A stretch of DNA of 64,000 nt from contig NZ_CABKRX010000102.1 in assembly GCF_902374955.1 (NCBI RefSeq), positions 62,001-126,000 on the forward strand, in the 5' to 3' direction. The first letter of the stretch is position 1. Each line of letters starts with the position of its first letter. Below the pieces are notes generated by a model, which had not been told where the DNA came from, did not search any database, and saw only the letters and a list, made by a program, of their open reading frames with translations. A program made the position numbers and the translations under genes. This stretch comes from Bacillus massilioanorexius. GTDB taxonomy: Bacteria; Bacillota; Bacilli; Bacillales; DSM-1321. Shown piece by piece: positions 1-9,367 of this stretch.

Positions 1-2
1 TA

Positions 3-170
3 AACGATTATTTTTTACAATATATTTTTGAAGAAAATCGTTCGCTTTTTCAACGGAAGGCATGGTATGAATATCGTTTTTTAATTTATAGCAGAGATGG
101 TATTGTTTCAGAATGGCGACATAATAAACTTTGGTTTGAAAAGCATTTTGATTTGCAATTAAAGATTTAA
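3..170 (+). CDS. C-terminal end of an unidentified protein (partial)
   Basis: An open frame enters from the left edge and stops with TAA at 168-170, giving 55 visible residues. It is rich in aromatic and charged residues (FLQYIFEENRSLF near the start, RDGIVSEWRH further on). That is the style of the last helices of a TetR-type regulator, but no diagnostic motif is visible, so this is only a guess. A U-tailed hairpin follows 10 bases later, which supports a real gene end. Confidence 0.5.
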   Translation, partial: NDYFLQYIFEENRSLFQRKAWYEYRFLIYSRDGIVSEWRHNKLWFEKHFDLQLKI

Positions 171-179
171 ATAAAGAAA

Positions 180-215
180 AACAGAAAGTACATAAAGATG
201 CTTTCTGTTTTTTTG
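180..215 (+). terminator. Intrinsic terminator after the partial gene
   Basis: Stem ACAGAAAG (181-188) pairs with CTTTCTGT (201-208) and is followed by a run of T. Confidence 0.8.
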
Positions 216-339
216 CATATGACCTTAATTCAATTATTGCAAGATGCGAAACTATAAATGTGGTTGTTGGACTTACATCTCTTGTATAAGACTAACCAAT
301 TTTAAATTCTTCCTTACTGACTAGGGCAAATAGATGATC

Positions 340-2028
340 TTAGAGGGCTTTCTCCGCTTTAATTCCAAAAAATTTATTAGATACAAAAAGGACTAAAATG
401 ATGATGGCAATTTGAATCATTCCATAAGCAGCTGCTTGCCCCATATTGAACATTCGTAGCTGGTTCATAATTTCAATAGAAATCGGTCTGTTTGAAATGG
501 TGTATAAAAGTACGGATGTTGGAAATTCTCCAACAGACTCAATGAATGCTAATAATGTGCCGGATAAAACACCGGGCATAATGATAGGTAGAATTACTTT
601 CCTAAAAGTATAGAACCATCTTGCTCCTAAGCTTCTCGCTGCTTCTTCAATGGAGTCATCTAACTGCTCTAGAACAGCATTCGTTGAGCGAACAACAAGA
701 GGAATATGTCTGACAAAATAGGCGAGAGGTAAAATCCAGAAGGTTCCTACTAAAATTTGACCAAAAGAAAAAATACTGCGTTCGTTGAAAGCAAATATTA
801 GATTCATCCCAATTACAGTAGCTGGCAAAGCCCATGGAATCATAACGAGTATATCGATTAAGCTTTTTCCAATAAATTTTCTTTTGACAAGAACATAGGA
901 TGTAATGACACCAAATATTAAATTAGCGATTGTTGCAATAATCGCCATGACTAAACTATTTCGTAATGGTTTGAAAATATTTGGATCTTCAAATAAAAGA
1001 CGATAATTTTCTAGATTAAAGATGGTAGGATAGGTTTGCCAAGTCCAGGTTCCATCTGGTACTAGTGATAATAATAGAATGGTTAAATGAGGTAATAGTA
1101 AAATCAAAACTCCAATCATGCCTGCTCCAACCAAAATCCATTTAATAAAGGGATTGGTTACTTCACTTCGATGAGCTCCAATCCCTTTTGAAGCCATTCG
1201 ATAATCCTTCCTATTTTGATACCAACGCATGAATAATAGAAAAGAAATGGAAACGATCGAGAGAATAACAGATTGAGTAGCAGCTATTTCCATATCACCA
1301 TTAATTTTTGAAAAATAAATTTGTAGACTTAATACTCGATATCCGCCAGCTAACAAAAAGGGTGCACTAAAGGATGCCATGGAAATCATAAAAACGAGTA
1401 GGGAAGCAGCAATAATAGCAGGTGTTAATAAAGGAAATGTGATTTTCCAAAACACTTTAAATCTATTTGCCCCTAAATTATAAGCAGCTTCTTCTAGAGA
1501 AGGATCAATTTTATGTATAGCTGCTGAGACAGTCATATAGAAATAGACATACATCGTATAAGCATGGACAATTAATATTCCTGATACGCCACCTATTTTA
1601 AAAGGAACTTTTTCTAAACCAAATAAATCCTTAATGGCATTCGGAACTAATCCAGTTTCACCGTATAAAAACATAAACGCCATAACACCAACAAGTGAGG
1701 GTAAAACGATTGGTAAGATTGCTGCTGTAGAGAAGAAATTTCTACCTGGAAAATCGTATCGATTAAAAATAATGGCTAAAGGAATTCCGATTAACGCACT
1801 AACCAACACACTTAAAATCGAAATATAGACAGAATTCCACAGAGCTTCTAAATTTGTTTTTGATTCTTGAACGAAAAAATCCTGGTAGTTCCCGAGTGAA
1901 AGTGAACCTCCTTTTTGTAAACTTTCAATAATAGTTCGTAAGGATGGATAGAGAACATAGGCAATTAGAATGATAATAACTGGGAGGAGTAGCCAAAGAG
2001 TGAGTCGCATATCTCTTTTCTTCATCAT
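340..2028 (-). CDS. ABC transporter permease, two fused permease domains (Fe3+/AfuB type)
   Basis: This 562-residue membrane protein has two tandem binding-protein-dependent permease domains, each with about six membrane segments. Each domain carries an EAA loop: EEAAYNLGANRFKVFWKI near residue 180 and EEAARSLGARWFYTFRKV near residue 470. A double-length permease is typical of iron(III), sugar-phosphate (AfuB) and 2-aminoethylphosphonate importers. Its ATG overlaps the stop of the upstream ATPase gene in an ATGA, so the two are translationally coupled. It is the last gene of a three-gene minus-strand operon. The substrate cannot be read from the sequence. No Fur box was seen upstream of the operon, so iron is not favoured; the neighbouring sugar genes make a sugar or sugar phosphate plausible. 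Confidence 0.88.
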   Translation of the reverse strand: MMKKRDMRLTLWLLLPVIIILIAYVLYPSLRTIIESLQKGGSLSLGNYQDFFVQESKTNLEALWNSVYISILSVLVSALIGIPLAIIFNRYDFPGRNFFSTAAILPIVLPSLVGVMAFMFLYGETGLVPNAIKDLFGLEKVPFKIGGVSGILIVHAYTMYVYFYMTVSAAIHKIDPSLEEAAYNLGANRFKVFWKITFPLLTPAIIAASLLVFMISMASFSAPFLLAGGYRVLSLQIYFSKINGDMEIAATQSVILSIVSISFLLFMRWYQNRKDYRMASKGIGAHRSEVTNPFIKWILVGAGMIGVLILLLPHLTILLLSLVPDGTWTWQTYPTIFNLENYRLLFEDPNIFKPLRNSLVMAIIATIANLIFGVITSYVLVKRKFIGKSLIDILVMIPWALPATVIGMNLIFAFNERSIFSFGQILVGTFWILPLAYFVRHIPLVVRSTNAVLEQLDDSIEEAARSLGARWFYTFRKVILPIIMPGVLSGTLLAFIESVGEFPTSVLLYTISNRPISIEIMNQLRMFNMGQAAAYGMIQIAIIILVLFVSNKFFGIKAEKAL

Positions 2029-3134
2029 GGTGTATCACCATTTAGTATAGGAATAATACGTAATTGCTGCTCTGGGAGCTGTACGTAAATTTCTTTTCCC
2101 TGATAAAAGTGTCCAAATGTATGTGTATTTAACACATTTACTCGTAGTAACAAAGCTTCAACTTGGACGAGCAAATTTACAATAGCGCCTAAAAACTGGA
2201 GAGATAAGATTTTTCCTTTTAAAATGTTTAAGCCTTCTTCCGAAGAGTCTATTATCTTGATTGCTTCTGGTCTAATGGAGATGGCAAGGTTTTTATCATC
2301 AAGTGAAGTGTGATTGCTATGATGTTGTGAGGGAACTTGGAGTTTGATTGGCTCTCGGATTTGTGTTAATGAAACCATAATATGGTCGGAATTAATAAGT
2401 TCTACTTGAGCAGGAAAAAGATTAATTTCTCCAATGAAACGGGCTACGAAATCATTGCAAGGATTATTATAGATTTCAGTAGGAGTGCCAATTTGATGGC
2501 ATATTCCGTTATTAAAAACAGCTATTCGGTCACTCATGGATAGTGCTTCTGCTTGATCATGTGTAACATAAATGGTTGTTATTTTATACTCATTTTGTAA
2601 TCGTAAAATTTCAGCTCTCATTTCATCCCGTAGTTTGGCATCTAAATTACTTAATGGCTCATCTAATAATAGTATTTCTGGTTCGATTACAAGTGCTCTT
2701 GCTAGGGCTACACGTTGTTGTTGACCACCACTTAATTGACTGACCTGACGATTTGAATAGTTCTCTAGTTTCACTTTGCTCAGTACTTCCTCTACTTTCT
2801 TCTTTAAATCAACGGAAGTCATTTTTCTAACCCTTAGGCCAAATGCAACGTTTTCAAATACGGTCATGTGAGGAAAAAGGGCATAGTTTTGAAAAACCAT
2901 GCCCGTATTTCTTTTCTCCGGAGGTATGCGAGTCATATCCTTCTCTCCAAATCGAACCAATCCTTGTGATGGATAATAAAATCCTGCAATCATACGAAGG
3001 GTTGTTGTTTTACCACAGCCACTAGGACCTAAAAGGGTAAAAAACTCACCGTCTTTAATAGATAGATTAAGATGATTGACGGCTATAGTTTTTCCGAAGG
3101 ATTTTTGGACATTTTCGATTATTATTGATGTCAT
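2025..3134 (-). CDS. ABC transporter ATP-binding protein (FbpC/PotA type)
   Basis: The protein has 369 residues. Walker A GPSGCGKTT lies near residue 36, the signature LSGGQQQR near 135, Walker B ILLLDEPLSNLDAKLR near 155, and the switch histidine in YVTHDQAEA near 190. A TOBE-like C-terminal extension of about 130 residues marks the MalK/PotA/FbpC class of importer ATPases. It lies 15 bases after the binding-protein gene and overlaps the permease gene by 4 bases, so it should energise that importer. No other ATPase gene accompanies the two sugar importers in this window. Confidence 0.92.
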   Translation of the reverse strand: MTSIIIENVQKSFGKTIAVNHLNLSIKDGEFFTLLGPSGCGKTTTLRMIAGFYYPSQGLVRFGEKDMTRIPPEKRNTGMVFQNYALFPHMTVFENVAFGLRVRKMTSVDLKKKVEEVLSKVKLENYSNRQVSQLSGGQQQRVALARALVIEPEILLLDEPLSNLDAKLRDEMRAEILRLQNEYKITTIYVTHDQAEALSMSDRIAVFNNGICHQIGTPTEIYNNPCNDFVARFIGEINLFPAQVELINSDHIMVSLTQIREPIKLQVPSQHHSNHTSLDDKNLAISIRPEAIKIIDSSEEGLNILKGKILSLQFLGAIVNLLVQVEALLLRVNVLNTHTFGHFYQGKEIYVQLPEQQLRIIPILNGDTP

Positions 3135-3149
3135 TAGAGCGACACTTCC

Positions 3150-4244
3150 TTACTCTTTAATTTCTTTAGCTCCATTTTTTATGTTTTCGTCCCAATATTT
3201 CATCCATTCGTCTCCTTTTTCTTGGAAAACAGTCCAATCGATATCCATCGGTTTTATTTCTGTTTTTGTGATCCAATCTGGTAGACCAGTCACATCGTTT
3301 CTAGTTGGAATACGATAAAATTCTTCAGCTAATAACTTAGCTGCTTCAGGAGTGTTAACAAATTCATAGAATGCTTCAGCTGCCTTTGGATGCTTAGCCC
3401 CTTTTACGATAGCGATTCCTTCAGTTAAAACAGGAGTACCGCTCTCTGGAATAAGAAACTCAAAAGGATAGTTTTTGTTTTCTTTTAAATTCACAACATC
3501 CGGCATTGCCCAAACAGAGAGTGAACCCTCTCCTTTAGCTACTTTGTTATACATCATTTCTGGGTTTGCCGAGTATTCTTTTGTGTTTTGATCAAGTTTT
3601 TTCAACCATTCATATCCTGCTTTTGGTTCGTTCGTATCTTTATAAGTTCGATAGATCATTGCGGAAAAAATCGTTCTCATTGTACCTGAAGCAAGCGGGT
3701 AACGAATGATGATTTTATCCTTCCATTTAGGATCAAGTAGTTCATCCCAGTCTTTTGGAGCTTCTTCTTTTGATAATTCTTTGCTGTTATACATAATGAC
3801 CTCAGGCGTCTTACTAGTACCAGACCAGTACCATTCTGGATCATGAGAATTTTGATCAAGGCTATCAGAATAAGAAGGTTGATAAGGGGTTAATAAGCCG
3901 TCAGCCTTTCCTTGGTTAAAGTTGGTAGAAGGAGCTCCCCACCAAACGTCGGCCTGTGGATTATTCTTTTCTGATCGAATCCGGTCTAGAATTTCTTGAG
4001 AGCCCATATCAAGCCATTCTACATCAATTTCATATTTCGCTTCAAACTGTGCTTCGAATTTCGATAAGATATCTTTTCCATGAGGAGAGTACACCACAAT
4101 TTTATCTTCAAGTTTACTACTCTTCTCCTTGTTATCGTCTTTTTTCGGCGTTGAATTTGAAGTATCTGAGCTACTGCAACCTGATATCAACAATGCGGCG
4201 GAAAGAGTAAGTATGGAAAAAATGGATAACTTCTTGCTTTTCAT
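3150..4244 (-). CDS. ABC transporter substrate-binding lipoprotein (AfuA/FutA-like)
   Basis: The 364-residue protein has a lipoprotein signal (KKLSIFSILTLSAALLISGC) with lipobox ISGC, followed by a low-complexity Ser/Lys linker. The mature part starts DKIVVYSPHGKDILSKF and contains QADVWWGAPS and GTMRTIFSAMIYRTY, the pattern of family 1/AfuA-type binding proteins that transport iron(III), sugar phosphates or phosphonates. The start is supported by the ribosome site AAGGGGG about 7 bases upstream. It is the first gene of the importer operon and lies divergent to the PIG-L deacetylase gene across 271 bases. The ligand is unknown. Confidence 0.88.
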   Translation of the reverse strand: MKSKKLSIFSILTLSAALLISGCSSSDTSNSTPKKDDNKEKSSKLEDKIVVYSPHGKDILSKFEAQFEAKYEIDVEWLDMGSQEILDRIRSEKNNPQADVWWGAPSTNFNQGKADGLLTPYQPSYSDSLDQNSHDPEWYWSGTSKTPEVIMYNSKELSKEEAPKDWDELLDPKWKDKIIIRYPLASGTMRTIFSAMIYRTYKDTNEPKAGYEWLKKLDQNTKEYSANPEMMYNKVAKGEGSLSVWAMPDVVNLKENKNYPFEFLIPESGTPVLTEGIAIVKGAKHPKAAEAFYEFVNTPEAAKLLAEEFYRIPTRNDVTGLPDWITKTEIKPMDIDWTVFQEKGDEWMKYWDENIKNGAKEIKE

Positions 4245-4515
4245 TAAAAAACCCCCTTATTATCAACATTTTTCTTGTTCATACTGGCAACAAGTCTCTT
4301 TTTTTGAAATACTACAAAAAGATTTTAAGTGGAAAGGGAAGCGCCAGTATAAAATGGCTTACTTTAACTAATCACTGTTGAGGCATAAAAGAATACCTAT
4401 CAAATAAAGTATTAGTCTATAAATTATATATGCAGCTTGGTTTAAGGAATATTACTACCTTACATATCATCTATTAGTTTATGAAGTGAAAATTTTATAA
4501 AATGAAAGGGGTTTC

Positions 4516-7026
4516 ATGATGAGGAGATTATTGCGGATTATTTTATCACTATTTTTAGTTGTATCATTTTTTCCGTTCGCAAAAGGTACAGCAAGTACTA
4601 ACAAACCTAATGTAGAACTATGGAATGCTGTCAAACCACTTGGTACAACTGTTACGTTTTTGAATAGTGGTGCTCATCCTGATGATGAAAGAAGTGATTT
4701 TCTAGCTTATTTATCAAGAGGATTAGGAGTGAAGACATCTAGCTTAATTGCCAATCGAGGTGAAGGAGGGCAAAATGAAATAGGCGACGAATTGGATAAC
4801 GCACTTGGAATCATTCGCTCAAGGGAAATGATTGAAGCTGCAAAAATTACTGGAGTAAAAGCTTATCATTTAAGTAAAACAACATCTGATCCTATTTACG
4901 ATTTTGGTTTTTCCAAGACACCAGAAGAAACGTTGGGAAAATGGGGCGAGGAACTAACATATGAACGTTTAATTCGCTTTATTCGTACATATCAGCCCGA
5001 TATTGTAATGCCATCTTTTCAAAATGATGATACTCAGCACGGTCATCATCGAACGATGACCATATTAAGTGAACGAGCTTTTAAGGATGCAGCAAATCCG
5101 ACTATTTTCCCGCAGCATTTAAAGCAAGGATTATCCGTATGGCAAGTAAAAAAGTTATATTTACCAGTTTCCTCTGCAGATAAAGCAACAACATCGATTG
5201 AAATTGGAGCATATGACCCCGTTTATGGGATGACATATCCGCAGCTTGGCGAACAATCTCGATATATGCATAAAAGTCAAGGAATGGGATCAGATATTCC
5301 AGCAGGACCACGTCAGGTACATCTGGATTTGAAGCAAAGTGCCGTGAATACGAAAGATAAAAAGGATCTTTTTGCTGGAATTCCATATAACTTTACTGAT
5401 TGGGCGAATCAATTACCAGTATCACAGTCGCAATTAAGATCCGAACTGAAAAAACTACAAGTAAAAATGGATTCTGTTATTAAAGCATATCCAAATAGTC
5501 AGCGTGTTTTTACCTCATCTCAAACAGCTCTAACTCATGTTCGAACAGTTACAAAACAAGTCAAAAAAGCAAAACTAAGTAATGAAGTCAAAAATGAGTT
5601 GCTTCACAAGCTTTCATTAAAAGAAGAGCAATTGCAAAATGCTAGTTTTGTATCTTCAAATTTAGATGTTCAAGCTAAATCCTCCTCCAATATACTGACA
5701 AAAGGTCAAAAAACCAATGTGACAATTACACTTAAAAACAATGGAACACATACGCTAAAAAATGTTTCTGTGAAATTGGACATGGAAAAAGGCTGGAAAG
5801 CAAAAACAAAAACAAAATCTGTTTATCTAGCTCCAAAAAAATCAACGATTATTACGTATCAGGTTGATGTTCCTAAAGAGGCAAATGACTATCATGCGTA
5901 TAATAAATCTGCCATTTCAGCAAACATTTCTTTTGAATATGGTCATACAAAAACGACATTTAAAGAAGAATTAAATGGCACGATTGCTGTACTTCCTGAT
6001 GTAGGTCTCACACTTTCACCTGAGGATCTTGCTGTAAATACGGCAAACGTGCCAAAAGAAATACCGATAACAGTAACAGCTAAAAATTATCGAGAAGGGA
6101 AGACAACAGCAAATATAGCAATAAAAATACCACCAAATTGGAAGGTTACACCTACAAAATCAACGGTTTCATTTTCTGGAAAAAATGAAGAGAAACAAGT
6201 GAAATTCATCCTTACTCCACCGCCAACCGTAAAGAATGATGAATATGAAATAAAAGCTTTTGCAACTGTTAATGGAAAGACCTTTCAATCTACTATTCAA
6301 GAAATATCATATGACCATATTGGAACTTTCTATTATCAATATCCAGCAAATATAAATGCTGTTGCATTTGAATTACTAAAGCCAGATTCTTTGAAAGTAG
6401 GCTATATTGAAAGTGGATTTGATAAAGTGGCCGATTATTTAAGTAATGCAGGTCTTAATATCACAAAGTTAACCCCAGTGGATTTGGCAACTGGTGATTT
6501 GAATCAATATAATACGATTGTTGTAGGTATTCGTGCTTATTTATCCCGAGAGGATTTACAATTAAACAATGCAAGGCTCTTAAAATATGTAGAAAATGGC
6601 GGATATCTTGTTGTTCAATATCACAAGCCAGGCGATGGATGGGATGCACAAAAAACTGCACCATATCCGCTTACAATTGGAAATCCTTCCATACGTTGGC
6701 GAGTAACGGATGAGAATGCAACGGTAAATCTTTTGAAGCCGGATTCTCCTCTATTTAATTATCCTAACAAAATAACAAAAGATGATTGGAGTCATTGGGT
6801 TCAGGAAAGAGGACTTTATTTCCCAATGAAATGGGACAGTAGATATGAGACATTTATAACAATGGCGGATCCAAATGAAGCGCCATTTGATGGTGGTATT
6901 CTAATGGCGAATTATGGGAAAGGTAGTTATCTATATACAAATCTAGTACTATATAGACAAATTCAAAATCAAGTTCCTGGTGGTTATCGAATACTAACAA
7001 ACTTAATAAGTTATGGAATAAAGTAG
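4516..7026 (+). CDS. Secreted PIG-L/LmbE-family deacetylase with NEW3-like domain
   Basis: The protein has 836 residues and an N-terminal signal peptide (RLLRIILSLFLVVSFFPFAKG). The PIG-L domain follows, with the zinc-binding motif AHPDDE at residues 53-58 and HGHHR near 174; this family removes acetyl groups from N-acetylglucosamine-type sugars. Around residues 380-620 are two beta-rich segments (for example NVTITLKNNGTHTLKNV) that resemble NEW3/alpha-galactosidase-associated domains. The C-terminal 200 residues resemble a glutamine-amidotransferase-like or ThuA-like fold (GYIESGFDKVADYL, NTIVVGIRAYL), judged from pattern only. It probably acts outside the cell. It is monocistronic and lies between two ABC importers, so a role in preparing an amino-sugar substrate is plausible. 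ATG 4519 is an alternative start. Confidence 0.85.
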   Translation: MMRRLLRIILSLFLVVSFFPFAKGTASTNKPNVELWNAVKPLGTTVTFLNSGAHPDDERSDFLAYLSRGLGVKTSSLIANRGEGGQNEIGDELDNALGIIRSREMIEAAKITGVKAYHLSKTTSDPIYDFGFSKTPEETLGKWGEELTYERLIRFIRTYQPDIVMPSFQNDDTQHGHHRTMTILSERAFKDAANPTIFPQHLKQGLSVWQVKKLYLPVSSADKATTSIEIGAYDPVYGMTYPQLGEQSRYMHKSQGMGSDIPAGPRQVHLDLKQSAVNTKDKKDLFAGIPYNFTDWANQLPVSQSQLRSELKKLQVKMDSVIKAYPNSQRVFTSSQTALTHVRTVTKQVKKAKLSNEVKNELLHKLSLKEEQLQNASFVSSNLDVQAKSSSNILTKGQKTNVTITLKNNGTHTLKNVSVKLDMEKGWKAKTKTKSVYLAPKKSTIITYQVDVPKEANDYHAYNKSAISANISFEYGHTKTTFKEELNGTIAVLPDVGLTLSPEDLAVNTANVPKEIPITVTAKNYREGKTTANIAIKIPPNWKVTPTKSTVSFSGKNEEKQVKFILTPPPTVKNDEYEIKAFATVNGKTFQSTIQEISYDHIGTFYYQYPANINAVAFELLKPDSLKVGYIESGFDKVADYLSNAGLNITKLTPVDLATGDLNQYNTIVVGIRAYLSREDLQLNNARLLKYVENGGYLVVQYHKPGDGWDAQKTAPYPLTIGNPSIRWRVTDENATVNLLKPDSPLFNYPNKITKDDWSHWVQERGLYFPMKWDSRYETFITMADPNEAPFDGGILMANYGKGSYLYTNLVLYRQIQNQVPGGYRILTNLISYGIK

Positions 7027-7100
7027 CCATCAATGGATGTAATTAGAGTGTTTTTCCATAGTTAGTAGAGATTCATCAGTGTGATAAAGCTATTCAAAAG

Positions 7101-7163
7101 AAAATAAGCAGGGACATTTGATGTATCCAAAAAAAGATAACTCATTGTCCCTTCTTATTTTTA
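7101..7163. terminator. Bidirectional terminator between convergent genes
   Basis: AAAATAAG-AGGGACA (7101-7114) pairs with TGTCCCT-CTTATTTT (7146-7161). A runs precede it and T runs follow it, so it serves the PIG-L gene and the convergent permease operon. Confidence 0.75.
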
Positions 7164-7225
7164 GGCTGAACGGATAGTTTGCACTTTTATCTGTTTATGT
7201 TAAAAATATACCGATTCATACGTTG

Positions 7226-8095
7226 TTACTTTATAGCACCCATTGTAATTCCTTGAGTGAAATTCTTTTGGAAAATAAGAAAAATCACAATCATAGGTAT
7301 AGAAGAAAGGGTTGCTCCTGCCATTAAGACTCCGTAGTTTGTTGCAAATTCAGATTGCATGGCAGCAACTCCGAGTGGTAATGTTTGCATGGAAGTAGAA
7401 CGAACCATGATTAATTGCATGAAATAGTCATTCCATGAAGCAATAAAAGTGAATATGGCTAAAGCACCAACAGCAGGCTTCAGCATAGGCAATACAATTG
7501 AGTAAAAGATGCGTAATTCGGAACAACCATCTATTTTGGCAGCTTCGATTAATTCATCAGGTATGGTTTGAGCAAATTGTTTGATGAGAAATACCCCAAA
7601 TGGCCACCCAACAGCTGGAAGGATCAGTCCTCGAAATGTATCAACCCATCCAAAATCCGCTAACATAGTAAAAAGGGGTACTAGGATTACTTGTTTTGGA
7701 AGAGTCATTGCTGCAATTAATATCCAAAAGATCACCTTTCTGCCAGGAAAACGTTTTTTGGCTAAAGCGTAGCCTGCGAGAGCGGCGGTTGAACAAACTA
7801 ATATCATCTCTACAAAAGAAATAAAAAAGCTATTAAAAGTCCAACGCCAAATTGGATTTTTAAATAAATCAACCCAATTTTCCATGGTTGGTTTTAGTGG
7901 AAACCATTCAGGTGGAATCGTAGTTGCTACAAGCTGTAATTTAAATGATCCAGTAATAACCCAATAATAGGGGAATAGAAATAATAAAACGAAAAATATC
8001 ATTAAGAACATCGATAGTTTTTTACCAATTGGAATGGGCATTTTCTTTTGTTTTTTTACTATTATTTTTTTCTTTGATTGTATAGTAGGCTCCAT
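7226..8095 (-). CDS. Carbohydrate ABC transporter permease (MalG type)
   Basis: The 289-residue protein has six predicted membrane segments. The EAA loop EAAKIDGCSELRIFYSIVLPMLKPAVGALAIF lies near residues 195-225 and is typical of MalG-type permeases. It ends TQGITMGAIK, the characteristic C-terminus of this family. It is the last gene of the importer cluster, 16 bases behind the MalF-type partner, and should form the membrane channel with it. No dedicated ATPase is adjacent; in Bacillaceae such importers commonly share an MsmX-type ATPase encoded elsewhere (known for the family, not shown here). Confidence 0.92.
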   Translation of the reverse strand: MEPTIQSKKKIIVKKQKKMPIPIGKKLSMFLMIFFVLLFLFPYYWVITGSFKLQLVATTIPPEWFPLKPTMENWVDLFKNPIWRWTFNSFFISFVEMILVCSTAALAGYALAKKRFPGRKVIFWILIAAMTLPKQVILVPLFTMLADFGWVDTFRGLILPAVGWPFGVFLIKQFAQTIPDELIEAAKIDGCSELRIFYSIVLPMLKPAVGALAIFTFIASWNDYFMQLIMVRSTSMQTLPLGVAAMQSEFATNYGVLMAGATLSSIPMIVIFLIFQKNFTQGITMGAIK

Positions 8096-8111
8096 TTCAA
8101 GTTCTCCTTTC

Positions 8112-9002
8112 CTAATATTCCACTTCTTTTCCGAAGTATTTAAACTGTATGATTGAAATAGTAATGATCACCACTGCTAAAATGATACCCATTGCGGAAG
8201 CTAAGCCGAATTGTGCTAGAGTAAACGCCTTTTCATATACTTCATACATAATTGTAGTTGTACTGTAGAAGGGGCCGCCTGATGTCAGTAATTTAATTAA
8301 TGCAAAACATTGAAAGGAGTTAATCGTAGTTACAATAATAACGTATAAACTAGTAGGCATTAAAAGAGGCCAAATAATCTTTCGGAATATTTGCCAATCA
8401 CTTCCCCCGTCAATTTTTGCTGCTTCAATATAGGTTGAAGGAATATTTCCTAAGGAAGCTGTATATAGGATGATTGGCTGACCGACAGATGTTGTTATAA
8501 GTACGATAATGATGGATATTAAGGCAAATTTCGAGTCGCCAAGCCAATTGATGGACTCTAGGTTCAATAAATTTAGAATATAATTGAGTACTCCGTAATT
8601 AGGATGATAAATCCAGCCCCAGACAACGGTTATGCTTACTACGGAAGAAACAGCTGGTAAATAAAATATTGCTCGAAAAAAGGATCTCAGCTTTTCATTT
8701 TTTTGATAAATATTGATTGAGACAAAAAGGGAAAAGATAATAACAATTGGTACGGCACCTAAGACTAAAAGAACGGTATTACGTAGTGCTTTTAGAAAAA
8801 CTTCATTTTGAAATAAGTAAATATAATTATCTAGTCCTATAAAATCAAATTGAGCTCCAGTGTAATTAAAAAAGCTTATATATATTCCTTTAATCATAGG
8901 TATTACGACGAATATTACAAAAAAACTAAGTGCAGGTAATAAAAAAAGATAGCTAGTTAGCCATTCTCTTTTAAAAAAGCGCTTTTGAGTGAAGGTTCTC
9001 AC
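8112..9002 (-). CDS. Carbohydrate ABC transporter permease (MalF/UgpA type)
   Basis: The 296-residue protein has six membrane segments. The EAA loop EAAKIDGGSDWQIFRKIIWPLLMPTSLY lies near residues 190-217, and TSGGPFYSTTTIMYEVYEKAF near 240, a motif typical of MalF-type sugar permeases. It pairs with the MalG-type permease directly downstream. The ribosome site AAAGGAGGT lies just before the ATG. It is separated from the binding-protein gene by 365 bases that contain a strong stem-loop, so the binding protein is probably made in excess over the permeases. Confidence 0.92.
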   Translation of the reverse strand: MRTFTQKRFFKREWLTSYLFLLPALSFFVIFVVIPMIKGIYISFFNYTGAQFDFIGLDNYIYLFQNEVFLKALRNTVLLVLGAVPIVIIFSLFVSINIYQKNEKLRSFFRAIFYLPAVSSVVSITVVWGWIYHPNYGVLNYILNLLNLESINWLGDSKFALISIIIVLITTSVGQPIILYTASLGNIPSTYIEAAKIDGGSDWQIFRKIIWPLLMPTSLYVIIVTTINSFQCFALIKLLTSGGPFYSTTTIMYEVYEKAFTLAQFGLASAMGIILAVVIITISIIQFKYFGKEVEY

Positions 9003-9318
9003 TAAGTTTTACCTCCTTTATTTACATTCATTAAAAAAGAGATCTTTCGTCATAATCTAGGTCTTTATATTATTTATGAGAAAGGTCCCGTATACCGTTC
9101 AAACTAATTCTAAGACCCCCAATGAAAAAAACAGCAAGAAAAGAGGCATTTAGGTGGGAGTCTTAGTGCTAGTAAAAACCCAATTGGTCAAAAAAAATTT
9201 TCGTATCTACCAGTTTAGCGATAAGTTAAGTAAGAAAGTTCTAAAAGAACTTCATTTTCCCTTTTGAAGCGAAAAGAATTATGCATTCTAATGTGATTGC
9301 CGTTGGAGAGAGACATTT

Positions 9319-9359
9319 AGTAATCGTTGGGGGATTAACGAACTCCCTCAACGATTACT
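9319..9359 (-). promoter_or_regulatory. Intercistronic stem-loop in the 365-base gap of the importer operon
   Basis: AGTAATCGTTG (9319-9329) is perfectly complementary to CAACGATTACT (9349-9359). It sits directly behind the binding-protein stop and before the permease genes. There is no T-tract on the minus strand, so it is more likely a partial terminator or an mRNA 3'-end stabiliser. The rest of 9003-9367 holds a small inverted repeat (AGTTCTAAAAGAACT near 9237) and no gene. Confidence 0.65.
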
Positions 9360-9367
9360 GATGCTCT

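Noticed and set aside
4245..4515. Fur regulation of the first ABC importer (Fe3+-type)
   Set aside because: No sequence close to the Fur palindrome was found in this divergent region, unlike at 62611.
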